34,737 bases of DNA from Minisyncoccota bacterium (GTDB taxonomy: Bacteria > Patescibacteriota > Minisyncoccia > Phycocordibacterales > JAGLOS01). Made by a program: the position numbers and the translations under genes. The stretch is from the NCBI GenBank assembly GCA_023137615.1, contig JAGLOS010000005.1, positions 1-34,737 of the forward strand. Reading direction: 5' to 3'. How positions within the stretch are numbered: position 1 is the first letter of the stretch; each line of letters begins with the position of its first letter. The notes under the pieces are model-generated. The model saw only the letters and a list, made by a program, of their open reading frames with translations. It did not search any database and was not told where the DNA came from. This document shows, in pieces, positions 8,838 to 17,574 of the stretch.

Positions 8838-9656
8838 CTACGGCAAACTCTCACATGCTTCCCCGTCACCATCGCGATCTAAACGATGAATATCATTACT
8901 TACTCCCCCACAAAATTCATATACCTCTTGTGCTTCTGCGTGAGTTGAGAAATTACCACAATTATATGCGTTAAAACTACATACATACTCACCTGTATCA
9001 ATAACCACAACTTCCTCAACAGACTCGAGAGTAACTTCTACTATTTGAGTCTCCTCAGATTCGTCACAAACCCCAGCAGCCCACAGACCTTTTTCAGCAC
9101 TCCGTGCAAACAGCTCCGCCTCTTTAAATTCAGCTTGGTATTTATATGGAGTATTATATGTATACTCATACGCGTATCCCTCCTCTATCATGTACTCGTT
9201 GAAAAACAAACCGTCTTCAAGATATACATAAGCAAGCAGTCGATCATATTTATCTAGTTCACCTTGCGTTGAGTCTTGTTCAATTCTTACAGACTTCCCA
9301 GTAAGTAATTCTTTCGCTTTGTTTGATGCCTCCACACCAAAACACTCAACCGGTTTGCGAGGATCAACGGTCTCCGGTGTATCAATTCCAATAAGACGCA
9401 AAGTTACCTTTTTACCATTCATATTTACAGCAAGGGTATCCCCGTCAACAACTTTTATTACAGCGTAATATGTTTCTTGGTCTTCATGGTTTTCTTCATC
9501 TTTTTTCTCTAGAGAAGCTGCTGCTATCCCTGACAAATTAGAATTCACTTCAAAAGTATTTTGTTCTATAGGATCTGCAAGACCAATAACGAAAAGAAAT
9601 ACAAAAAAACCACCAATTCCATAGAGAACTTTTTTCACATTAGAGGAAAACTTCAT
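8838..9656 (-). CDS. Membrane-anchored thermonuclease (SNase domain) with C-terminal Excalibur domain
   Basis: N-terminal TM; 'VKVVDGDTLAVNMNGKKVTLRLIGIDTPE'; C-terminal 'CSFNAYNCGNFSTHAEAQEVYEFCGG..HRLDRDGDGEACE'. Confidence 0.9.
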   Translation of the reverse strand: MKFSSNVKKVLYGIGGFFVFLFVIGLADPIEQNTFEVNSNLSGIAAASLEKKDEENHEDQETYYAVIKVVDGDTLAVNMNGKKVTLRLIGIDTPETVDPRKPVECFGVEASNKAKELLTGKSVRIEQDSTQGELDKYDRLLAYVYLEDGLFFNEYMIEEGYAYEYTYNTPYKYQAEFKEAELFARSAEKGLWAAGVCDESEETQIVEVTLESVEEVVVIDTGEYVCSFNAYNCGNFSTHAEAQEVYEFCGGVSNDIHRLDRDGDGEACESLP

Positions 9657-9670
9657 TCTTGAATTATATC

Positions 9671-9697
9671 AAAAAAACCGGCTCCCGCCGGTTTTTT
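9671..9697. terminator. Rho-independent terminator, bidirectional-looking
   Basis: AAAAAAACCGGC-TCCC-GCCGGTTTTTT downstream of the DEAD-box gene stop. Confidence 0.8.
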
Positions 9698-9717
9698 CTT
9701 TCCATTTTAAATTATCC

Positions 9718-11025
9718 TTACCCCACAAACGTCAATGCCTTTCCTGACTTTTCTCCTCGACCTGTTCGACCGATGCGGTGAACGTAATCATCATACGATT
9801 CAGGGAGATCATAATTGATCACATGTGTTACATTGTTGATGTCCAGTCCTCGAGCCGCAACATCCGTTGCGATAAGCGCGGTTACTTCCCCATCCTTGAA
9901 ACGCTTCAATGCCCGTTGTCTTTGTCCATGAGATTTATTGCCATGAATAGATTCCGTTTTTATGTTTTGTCTGTTTAACGATTTTGACAATTTCTCTACA
10001 CCGTGTTTTGTTCGTCCAAAAACCATAACTCTTGAAAAATCCTTTTGTATCAAATGCTCGACAAGGATATCAATTTTGTCGCGACCGTTAATACGGACTA
10101 CGTCCTGATCAATGTTCTTGGATGTATCTTGTGTTTTTACCGACACCTTTACAGGGTCATTCAAGAAGTCTGAAACGATCGCTTCAATCTCTCTCGGCAT
10201 CGTCGCTGAGAAACATAGAGTATGACGTTTCTTTGGTACACTCTCCAATATGAAACGCATATCATTGACGAACCCCATGTCAAGCATACGATCTGCTTCG
10301 TCAAGCACTACCGATTGCACACCTCCCAGTTTAAGCTTTCCTCTTTTTATAAGGTCGATCACTCGCCCCGGAGTTCCTATAACAATGTGATTATAATTCT
10401 TGAGTTTTCGTATTTGAGGTGTGATCGGAGTACCTCCGACACATACAACGGAAGCAAGATTCATCCCTCTTGAAAAAGTACGGAACTCTTCTTCGATCTG
10501 CAATGCAAGTTCACGAGTCGGTGTTAGTACAAGGATTTGTCCCGCTTTATTTGCATATACACCGTGAATGAGCGGAATAAGAAATGCCGCGGTTTTCCCT
10601 GTACCTGTGTTTGCAAGTCCTACAACATCTTTTCCTTCGAGAATACATGGAATTACTTCATCCTGAATGGCAGTTGGTTTTGTATATCCTTTACGTTCCA
10701 GATTTTTCTTTATGGAAATATCAACAGCAAAATCTGCAAAAGAGTGCTTCGGTACAAAAGGAGCTTCTTCAACAAATGTAGCTTTGTTGATGAAAGAATT
10801 GATGTTATACGAAGGTTGTTTTCGTCTATTGTTGTTACCACCTCTTGACCCACCTCTAAAAGACTTTCTTCCTGATGCTCGAGAAAAACCGCCGCTTCCC
10901 TGTGGTTTACTTCCCCCGCGTTTCTTGGTTCGTTTTGCTCTGCGAGAGACAGATGAGCTGTTCGTACGAGACGAACCTGAACCGGAAGCACTTCTGCGCT
11001 TCGATGTAAATGATTTTTTATTCAT
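9718..11025 (-). CDS. DEAD-box ATP-dependent RNA helicase (RhlE-like) with basic Ser/Arg/Gly-rich N-terminal extension
   Basis: 'TGTGKTAAFLIPL', 'PTRELALQI', 'VLDEADRMLDMGF', 'SATMP', 'ATDVAARGLDI', 'HRIGRTGR'. Confidence 0.95.
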   Translation of the reverse strand: MNKKSFTSKRRSASGSGSSRTNSSSVSRRAKRTKKRGGSKPQGSGGFSRASGRKSFRGGSRGGNNNRRKQPSYNINSFINKATFVEEAPFVPKHSFADFAVDISIKKNLERKGYTKPTAIQDEVIPCILEGKDVVGLANTGTGKTAAFLIPLIHGVYANKAGQILVLTPTRELALQIEEEFRTFSRGMNLASVVCVGGTPITPQIRKLKNYNHIVIGTPGRVIDLIKRGKLKLGGVQSVVLDEADRMLDMGFVNDMRFILESVPKKRHTLCFSATMPREIEAIVSDFLNDPVKVSVKTQDTSKNIDQDVVRINGRDKIDILVEHLIQKDFSRVMVFGRTKHGVEKLSKSLNRQNIKTESIHGNKSHGQRQRALKRFKDGEVTALIATDVAARGLDINNVTHVINYDLPESYDDYVHRIGRTGRGEKSGKALTFVG

Positions 11026-11225
11026 ATATAATTAACCACGACAATGCGTGGCGATAAGTATTAAGACCTCGCTAAAGAGGTCTATAGAGTATGTATTACA
11101 TGCTCTGTTCTACAAGAGATTGACATCTTCAATTAGGTTTACACATACTGCCACATAAACTAAAAAAAGTCAACCTTCTGTATCCGCAAGGTCGGACCTT
11201 GCGAAACCACATTGTTAAAGACCAA

Positions 11226-11262
11226 ACAAAAAACCCCGAATTGTCGGGGTTTTTTGTTTGTA
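11226..11262. terminator. Bidirectional Rho-independent terminator
   Basis: AAAAAACCCCGA-ATTG-TCGGGGTTTTTT. Confidence 0.8.
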
Positions 11263-11275
11263 TATTTTTCTATTT

Positions 11276-11557
11276 TTACTGTTTTGTATCCCCTACCACA
11301 TCCTCATCAGAAACTTCTTCGTCGTCTGTTTCGTCAGCAACAACTTCTTCTGTTGCTTCTTCGTCGAGACCTTCTTCAGCTTCAACACCGTCAACTCCTT
11401 CAACAGAGTCTTCGGTTCCTGCAGCTGTTTCGTCTGTTGCTCCTGTTGTTGTGTCATTGTCAACAGGCATATTCTCTGCAGAATCATTACCTCCCAAGAG
11501 GAAATATCCTCCAATAAGAACAACGATCAAAACAACGATAATACTGGTTTTATTCAT
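11276..11557 (-). CDS. Small single-TM protein with long acidic tail
   Basis: N-terminal TM 'SIIVVLIVVLIGGYFLLGG' then a Glu/Asp/Thr-rich tail; terminator directly downstream. Confidence 0.6.
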   Translation of the reverse strand: MNKTSIIVVLIVVLIGGYFLLGGNDSAENMPVDNDTTTGATDETAAGTEDSVEGVDGVEAEEGLDEEATEEVVADETDDEEVSDEDVVGDTKQ

Positions 11558-11949
11558 ACTCTAAATTATTATTAAACTTTATAATCAACTCGTGGATACC
11601 CAATAAATGATATACACTCTCATAAAATACCATACTCTGTACAGAAGCGCCAGTGGAACAATATCCACACCTTATTTTTCTCCATTCTTTTGAGGTTTGT
11701 GCGGCAGATCTTTCGGAGTCATATCATTTAGCAATGTTCTGAGTACTTTTGTCTGGATCTCTCGACATATACTACATTGTACACAATGTTCAAACATGGC
11801 AGTCGTCTCTGACAGTCACATTTTCTGTGTCTTCTCTTCTCCTATTAAATTTTTATGTTCTTTTACAATATATAGCGTATTACGACATGTCTTTTGGTCA
11901 ACCGTGCCACTTATCTACACGATACAAGCATGATATAATTGCTCATAAC

Positions 11950-12924
11950 ATGGAAGAACAAAAAAAGAGACCCCTTACATACTTTCTCCCCTTTATCGCA
12001 CTTTGGACCATACCGGTTTTGGTCATTGTTCTCGGATATTTCATATATGACGGATACCAGTATAAAAAAGAACAAGCTGTCCACTATATCGCACTTGAAG
12101 AAAAATTTGAAGCTCAATTGCTTTTGCAGTCACAGCTTCTTGCAAGCTCCACCAAAGCATTGAGCGATTCGATCGGTATAATTGAAGAAAACCTTTCTCT
12201 TACCAAAAGCGAAAGCTTGGCACTTTCTAATGCGCTGGAAGATGCGCTTAACGCGGAAAAACAAAAACTCGCCTCTCTTCAGAAAGAAACTGCAAATTTA
12301 GGCGGCGCTGTCGGGGACTTGGAAAAGCTTAGTGAAATAGACTCGGAGCTTCTTATGAAATATTCAAAGGTGTTTTTCCTCAATGAACACTATGTTCCAT
12401 CGAGTCTCTCAGAAATACTTAATAAATATCTCTATAGCGAACGAGAAACAAAATATTTTCACACCGGTGCGTTACCCCATCTTACCCAAATGATCGATGA
12501 CGCGCTCACACAAGGCAAAGTACTCTATGTAAGGTCAGCTTATCGCTCATTCAACGAACAAGATAATCTAAAAAGTCATTACACTGTTACATATGGAGAA
12601 AACACTGCTAACACTTTCTCAGCAGACCAAGGATATTCTGAACACCAGCTCGGTACCGCTGTTGATCTGATAACAACAGGATTTGAAGGAATACTTACAG
12701 AAGATTTTGATACTACCGATGAATATGTTTGGTTAAAAAACAATGCTCATAATTATGGATTTACGCTATCTTATCCCAAAACCAACGGATATTATGTATA
12801 TGAACCATGGCACTGGCGTTTTGTTGGTGTCGCTCTGGCAACAAAACTACATAATGAGAATATAAATTTCTACGACATGGACCAACGAATCATAGACGAA
12901 TATCTGATATCTATTTTTGACTAA
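11950..12924 (+). CDS. D-alanyl-D-alanine carboxypeptidase, VanY/M15 family
   Basis: 'YVRSAYRSFNEQ', 'SEHQLGTAVDL', 'EPWHWRFVG'; TM and coiled-coil N-terminus; ATG at 11950 preferred over the ORF start at 11749. Confidence 0.88.
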   Translation: MEEQKKRPLTYFLPFIALWTIPVLVIVLGYFIYDGYQYKKEQAVHYIALEEKFEAQLLLQSQLLASSTKALSDSIGIIEENLSLTKSESLALSNALEDALNAEKQKLASLQKETANLGGAVGDLEKLSEIDSELLMKYSKVFFLNEHYVPSSLSEILNKYLYSERETKYFHTGALPHLTQMIDDALTQGKVLYVRSAYRSFNEQDNLKSHYTVTYGENTANTFSADQGYSEHQLGTAVDLITTGFEGILTEDFDTTDEYVWLKNNAHNYGFTLSYPKTNGYYVYEPWHWRFVGVALATKLHNENINFYDMDQRIIDEYLISIFD

Positions 12925-13010
12925 CTCTTTTCAAAAAGTTAAAAAAGACACAATCACGTATAACTGAACGACCTTGCCAAAATACCATATACATGGCATA
13001 ATGGCGCAAC

Positions 13011-14291
13011 ATGAAAAACTACTCCTACAAATACGACTGTATCGTCATCGGTGGCGGTCCATCAGGTATGATAGCAGCCGGACGAGCGGCAGAGCTTGGC
13101 GCCCATGTTTTACTTTTGGAAAAGAACAAACAGCTTGGTAAAAAGCTGCTTCTTACCGGAGGAGGACGATGCAACATCACCAATGCAATATTTGACGTAC
13201 GGGAATTCCTCAACTGCTTTCCTCAATCCAAAGAATTTCTCTTCTCCCCTTTTTCTAAATTTTCTGTCAAAGATACCTTTGATTTTTTTGAAAAACGAGG
13301 GCTTCCTTTAATTACTGAAGCGCAAAAACGAGTATTTCCAAAAACCGAAGACTCAAAAGACGTACTCCAAGTGCTCGAAAATTACATGAAACAAGGGAGA
13401 GTCGAAGTACGACGCAATATTAAAGTAACCTCTTTTAGAAAAAATGATAATGGCGCTATTGTGTCTATTAGAACCTCAAACGACGAAGAGATCCCCGCAC
13501 GCAACTTTATTCTTGCCACGGGAGGCAATGCAGCTCCAGAGACGGGTTCCACCGGCGACGGTCTTGAATTTCTTGAAAAACTTGATCACACCATAAGTAA
13601 ACCAAATCCAAATATCGTACCACTCAGATCTGACACAAAATGGGTGCATGCACTATCCGGTACAACGCTCTCGTTTATGACCATTCGTTTCAAACAAAAA
13701 GACAAAACGAGGGTCAAAAAAACCGGCAAAGTTCTCTTTACTCACTTCGGTCTTTCAGGACCACTTATCCTTAATTCCGCATATGAGGTCAAAAAGCTTC
13801 TTGAAAAAGGCAAAGTGGAAGCATCGATCGACATGTTCCCGGACACGGAAGAAAATGAACTTGATCGCAGGGTGTGGCGACTTTTTGAAAAGAACAAAAA
13901 CAAACAACTGAAAAATATTTTGCACGAAATACTCCAGAAGAATCTTGCTGAAGAATTTTTAAAATTTCCTGATATTGTGACACCGGATCGAGAAGTAAAC
14001 TCGATCACTAAAGTTGAGCGCAAAGCGCTCGTAAAGAAAATGAAGAATATGACATTGTCCATTATCGGCACAATGGGTTTTGACAGAGCTGTCATCACAG
14101 ATGGTGGAGTAATACTTGAGGAAGTAGCTTTTAAAAACATGAGTTCAAAGATCCACCCAAACCTCTACTTACTTGGAGACATTTTAAATATCAACCGCCC
14201 TTCCGGAGGATTCTCTCTTCAAATGTGCTGGACCACGGGCTGGGTAGCCGGAACAGACATTGGAGAAAAAAGCGCAGCAAAACACTCGTAA
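13011..14291 (+). CDS. NAD(P)/FAD-dependent oxidoreductase, HI0933/YhiN family
   Basis: 'CIVIGGGPSGMIAAGRAAELGAHVLLLEKNKQLGKKLLLTGGGRCNITN'; C-terminal 'GGFSLQMCWTTGWVAG'. Confidence 0.93.
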   Translation: MKNYSYKYDCIVIGGGPSGMIAAGRAAELGAHVLLLEKNKQLGKKLLLTGGGRCNITNAIFDVREFLNCFPQSKEFLFSPFSKFSVKDTFDFFEKRGLPLITEAQKRVFPKTEDSKDVLQVLENYMKQGRVEVRRNIKVTSFRKNDNGAIVSIRTSNDEEIPARNFILATGGNAAPETGSTGDGLEFLEKLDHTISKPNPNIVPLRSDTKWVHALSGTTLSFMTIRFKQKDKTRVKKTGKVLFTHFGLSGPLILNSAYEVKKLLEKGKVEASIDMFPDTEENELDRRVWRLFEKNKNKQLKNILHEILQKNLAEEFLKFPDIVTPDREVNSITKVERKALVKKMKNMTLSIIGTMGFDRAVITDGGVILEEVAFKNMSSKIHPNLYLLGDILNINRPSGGFSLQMCWTTGWVAGTDIGEKSAAKHS

Positions 14292-14392
14292 CAAAAAACG
14301 CGGAGACAACACCTCCCAAGTCTTTGTATGCACAGATACATATTATTCTACGGTCGACCACTTCGACTAAAGCATGATACAATAAATGTATT

Positions 14393-15313
14393 GTGAAAAA
14401 AGAAAATGGAAAATTTTCTTCTTTTTTAAGAAAAGCGATGTGGGTATTTGCCGGCATGTTCAGTGCAACATTATTTGTAGTGATTATCGGATACGGTGGA
14501 TATGCACTTGTCGACAACATCCCTTTGTTATGGTTGTACCTCATCCCCGTTATTCTGGGAATGTTACTATATCTCATAAGTTTTGGGATATTCAAAAAAC
14601 TTAGTCGCGTGGAGAAAGTTAAAAGCGAGTTCCTTACTGTTGCCGCCCACAACCTTCGCACACCACTGACGAAGATACAGTGGCTAGTTTCAGATGTTTC
14701 CGGAAAAATACAAGACCAGGAAACACTCATTCGTTTTAAAGAAATACAAAACTCATTAAAAGATCTCACCCAGATCGTAAACAGATTTTTAGAGATCTCT
14801 GAAGCGGGACAAACATCCGTTTACTTTAGTTATGCCTTTGAGACACAACATATTGAGTACGTGGTCTTGCAAGCAGTTTCAACACATAAGGTTGGGATCG
14901 AGCAAAAGAATCTGGCACTCACCACTCGCATTCGAGAGGGTCTCCCGGCTGTTCTTGCAGATAAAGAGCGCATACAACTTGTAATAAATATTCTTGTAGA
15001 AAATGCTATTATGTACAACGAACAAAATGGCTCAATAGACATCGAACTCTACGAAGAAAAAGGAGACATGATCACTTGCTCAATAAAGAGCACCGGGATC
15101 GGTATCGCGAAAGAAAATCTTCCAAAAATGTTTACCAAATTCTACAGAACTCAAGAAGCAATATCAAAAAATACCGACAGTATCGGGCTTGGGCTCTCTC
15201 TTGCAAAAGAGATTATTAAAAAACACGGCGGGAAGATACACGTTGAATCCGATGGAAAAGGGCTTGGCGCTCGATTCTGGTTTACCTTGCCCGTGGCACG
15301 AGAGAAAAAATAG
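14393..15313 (+). CDS. Sensor histidine kinase with two N-terminal TMs and no evident sensor domain
   Basis: HisKA 'VAAHNLRTPLTKIQW'; HATPase 'GLGLSLAKEIIKKHGGKIHVES'; GTG start. Confidence 0.88.
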   Translation: MKKENGKFSSFLRKAMWVFAGMFSATLFVVIIGYGGYALVDNIPLLWLYLIPVILGMLLYLISFGIFKKLSRVEKVKSEFLTVAAHNLRTPLTKIQWLVSDVSGKIQDQETLIRFKEIQNSLKDLTQIVNRFLEISEAGQTSVYFSYAFETQHIEYVVLQAVSTHKVGIEQKNLALTTRIREGLPAVLADKERIQLVINILVENAIMYNEQNGSIDIELYEEKGDMITCSIKSTGIGIAKENLPKMFTKFYRTQEAISKNTDSIGLGLSLAKEIIKKHGGKIHVESDGKGLGARFWFTLPVAREKK

Positions 15314-15379
15314 GATTACCTTTTAATTGACCCATTAAAACCCCTCCAAAGGACCGGTGTTTTGTTGGATAATAAGTGC

Positions 15380-15409
15380 TTGACAAATAGGTATTTACTG
15401 TGGTATAAT
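15380..15409 (+). promoter_or_regulatory. Sigma70-type promoter
   Basis: TTGACA (15380-15385), 18-bp spacer, TATAAT (15404-15409), upstream of the 69-aa ORF. Confidence 0.75.
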
Positions 15410-15457
15410 TAAAAAAGATTAAGTTGTTTGTTATTATTAATATTTTAAATAAAAAAT

Positions 15458-15667
15458 ATGATAAAAAATATTTTTATAGGCATTTTCTGTTTCTTGCTCG
15501 TCTTCCTCATGATATTCATGCTGGCAGAGGCATATGAAAAAGAGGAATGCGGAAGGATTTTTAGCCAACTGCAAGACAAGCAGAAAGATCCTTCATTATA
15601 TCCCGGTTTTCATCTTACTCCCCACATCAAATCGATGTGTCCTGAGATAGAGCACCAGCTCCAATAA
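15458..15667 (+). CDS. Small single-TM protein with two conserved-looking Cys in the mature part
   Basis: ATG ORF after a strong promoter and before a terminator; 'EECGRIFSQLQ...FHLTPHIKSMCPEIEHQL'. Confidence 0.65.
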   Translation: MIKNIFIGIFCFLLVFLMIFMLAEAYEKEECGRIFSQLQDKQKDPSLYPGFHLTPHIKSMCPEIEHQLQ

Positions 15668-15686
15668 ATCCTCTCAACCGAGAGGT

Positions 15687-15709
15687 AACCCCGCAATAGC
15701 GGGGTTTTT
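15687..15709 (+). terminator. Rho-independent terminator
   Basis: AACCCCGC-AATA-GCGGGGTTTTTC. Confidence 0.85.
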
Positions 15710-15787
15710 CTTTATCTTGAGTTTTAAAATCCTTGACTTTTCCGTATTTTTGAACTATTATTTTGTACACATCCGCTATAAAGCGGT

Positions 15788-15816
15788 TTTGGTTTTGTAT
15801 AAAATACAAAACCAAA
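15788..15816 (+). promoter_or_regulatory. Leader hairpin upstream of infC
   Basis: 13-bp perfect stem TTTGGTTTTGTAT-AAA-ATACAAAACCAAA just upstream of infC; no T-run. Confidence 0.6.
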
Positions 15817-15828
15817 TAAGAATACAAC

Positions 15829-16356
15829 ATTTTGAAACAAGAGAGACTGCGTATAAATAATCAAATAAAGTCAGCGGAATTGCGTGTTCTTGACGATGAA
15901 GGCGGTAATCTGGGTGTTATTACCTCCAGAGAAGCTCTTAAAATAGCGCAAGATCGCGGACTTGACCTTATTGAGATTTCCCCTGCCGCGCGACCACCGG
16001 TTGCAAAAATAACGGATTATGGTAAATTTCAGTACGAGCAAAAGAAAAAAGCCAAGGCGGCTAAGGCAAATACGAAGATAACCGAAACTAAGGTTGTCCA
16101 AGTCAAGATCGGCACAGGAGAACACGATCTCAACCTCAAGGCAAATAACGTTTCAAAATGGCTCAAAGAAGGTCATCGGGTAAAAATAGACTTATATTTG
16201 GTTGGTCGAGCAAAATATTCTGACGAATCTTTCAAGAAAGAGCGTTTGGAGAGAATATTAAAGCTCATCTCTGAAGAATATAAGGTGGCAGACGAGCCAA
16301 AGAGGAGCCCAAAAGGATTCACAGTGGTTATCGAAAAAGTACACGGTAAAAAATAA
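15829..16356 (+). CDS. infC: Translation initiation factor IF-3 (ATT at 15829 or TTG at 15832 as start)
   Basis: 'RINNQIKSAELRVLDDEGGNLGVITSREALKIAQDRGLDLIEISPAARPPVAKITDYGKFQYEQKKK'; followed by rpmI and rplT. Confidence 0.95.
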   Translation: MLKQERLRINNQIKSAELRVLDDEGGNLGVITSREALKIAQDRGLDLIEISPAARPPVAKITDYGKFQYEQKKKAKAAKANTKITETKVVQVKIGTGEHDLNLKANNVSKWLKEGHRVKIDLYLVGRAKYSDESFKKERLERILKLISEEYKVADEPKRSPKGFTVVIEKVHGKK

Positions 16357-16361
16357 TTTGT

Positions 16362-16547
16362 ATGAAAACAAACAAATCACTTACAAAAAGAATAAAAATC
16401 ACCAAGAACGGAAAAATGCTTACCCGGACTCCGGGAGGCAATCATTTTAATGCAAAAGAAAGCCGTCTAAAACAATTAAAACGAAAACGAGGTCAGAAAA
16501 TTACCATGAGCAATAAAGTTCGTGGACGTTTTATGCCGGGAGTATAA
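16362..16547 (+). CDS. rpmI: 50S ribosomal protein L35
   Basis: 'MKTNKSLTKRIKITKNGKMLTRTPGGNHFNAKES'; infC-rpmI-rplT context. Confidence 0.93.
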   Translation: MKTNKSLTKRIKITKNGKMLTRTPGGNHFNAKESRLKQLKRKRGQKITMSNKVRGRFMPGV

Positions 16548-16581
16548 AAACTTACAAACTTATCAATTTATAAACTGACGT

Positions 16582-16926
16582 ATGACACGAGTAAAGAGAG
16601 GAACAATTTCATTAAAACGACGCAGAGAAGTGCTTAAAAAGGTAAAAGGATACCGACACGGCAGAAGCACAAAAGAACGTCAGGCAATAGAGGCAATTTA
16701 TCATGCCGGCAATCATGCTTTCGCACACCGAAAGAAAAAAAAGAATGATTTTCGACGTTTGTGGCAAGTTCAAATCAGCGCCGCAGTAAAAGAGTTGGGT
16801 TTCTCCTACAGTAGATTCATTGATGCTTTGAACAAAAAAGATATTGGCATCAACCGAAAAATGCTTGCCAACTTGGCGGAAAACAACAAAAAGACCTTCG
16901 AAAATATCGTTGCAAAAGTAAAATAG
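16582..16926 (+). CDS. rplT: 50S ribosomal protein L20
   Basis: 'MTRVKRGTISLKRRREVLKKVKGYRHGRS...FRRLWQVQISAAVKELGFSYSRFI'. Confidence 0.96.
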   Translation: MTRVKRGTISLKRRREVLKKVKGYRHGRSTKERQAIEAIYHAGNHAFAHRKKKKNDFRRLWQVQISAAVKELGFSYSRFIDALNKKDIGINRKMLANLAENNKKTFENIVAKVK

Positions 16927-16956
16927 AAAAATCTCTTTTACAGTAAAAAACAGTTT

Positions 16957-16986
16957 AACAAAACCCGCTTTACAGCGGGTTTTGTT
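16957..16986. terminator. Shared convergent terminator (rplT / udg)
   Basis: AACAAAACCCGCT-TTAC-AGCGGGTTTTGTTT between convergent genes. Confidence 0.8.
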
Positions 16987-17572
16987 TTAGTTCTAATTTT
17001 TTCAAAACTCTTGGGATCTTTTTGAAATCCTCCATAAGCACCTCCCGCATTCCTCCGTTGTATAAAGCTGCCGCAGGATGATAGAGAGGGAAAATATCAA
17101 AATGTCGACCGCTCTTTGGACTTGTCAGTTTGAAGAGTTTGCCATGATCTTGCGAGATACGCCTATCTTGCGGAAGAAAACGATACATCGCATGCCGTCC
17201 AAGCGTAATAATGATCTTTGGGTCTATGAGTTCTAATTGCTTCCAAAGATAATTTGTGGTGCATGTCTGTACCTCATCGGGCAATGGGTCGCGATTGTTC
17301 GGCGGACGACATTTTACCACATTGGTAATAAACACATCTTCTCGTTTCATTTTGATCTCAGCAAGCATCTCTGCCAAAAATTTCCCAGCAGCACCGACAA
17401 ATGGCTCACCCACCTTATCCTCTTTAGCACCAGGACCTTCTCCTATAAACACGATGTCTGCATCAAAATTCCCCGCGCCAGGGACCGCATATGTTCTCCC
17501 TTTTGCAAGCGGGCAGAGTTTGCATGCTTTGATCGCCTCTTCTATCTTTGTCAATTCTTCTTTTTTAGCCAT
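16970..17572 (-). CDS. Uracil-DNA glycosylase, family 4 (Fe-S)
   Basis: 'CKLCPLAKGRTYAVPGAGNFDADIVFIGEGPGAKEDKVGEPFVGAAGKFL', 'NVVKCRPPNNRDP', 'LYHPAAALYNG'. Confidence 0.93.
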   Translation of the reverse strand: MAKKEELTKIEEAIKACKLCPLAKGRTYAVPGAGNFDADIVFIGEGPGAKEDKVGEPFVGAAGKFLAEMLAEIKMKREDVFITNVVKCRPPNNRDPLPDEVQTCTTNYLWKQLELIDPKIIITLGRHAMYRFLPQDRRISQDHGKLFKLTSPKSGRHFDIFPLYHPAAALYNGGMREVLMEDFKKIPRVLKKLELKQNPL

Positions 17573-17574
17573 AA

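Noticed and set aside
11199-11575. Three plus-strand ORFs opposite the acidic 93-aa protein
   Set aside because: Ser/Thr/Leu-rich low-complexity shadows of an acidic coding strand; the minus ORF has TM, start and terminator logic.
14393-15313. Two-component pair
   Set aside because: Only the histidine kinase is present; neighbouring genes do not encode a response regulator in this window.
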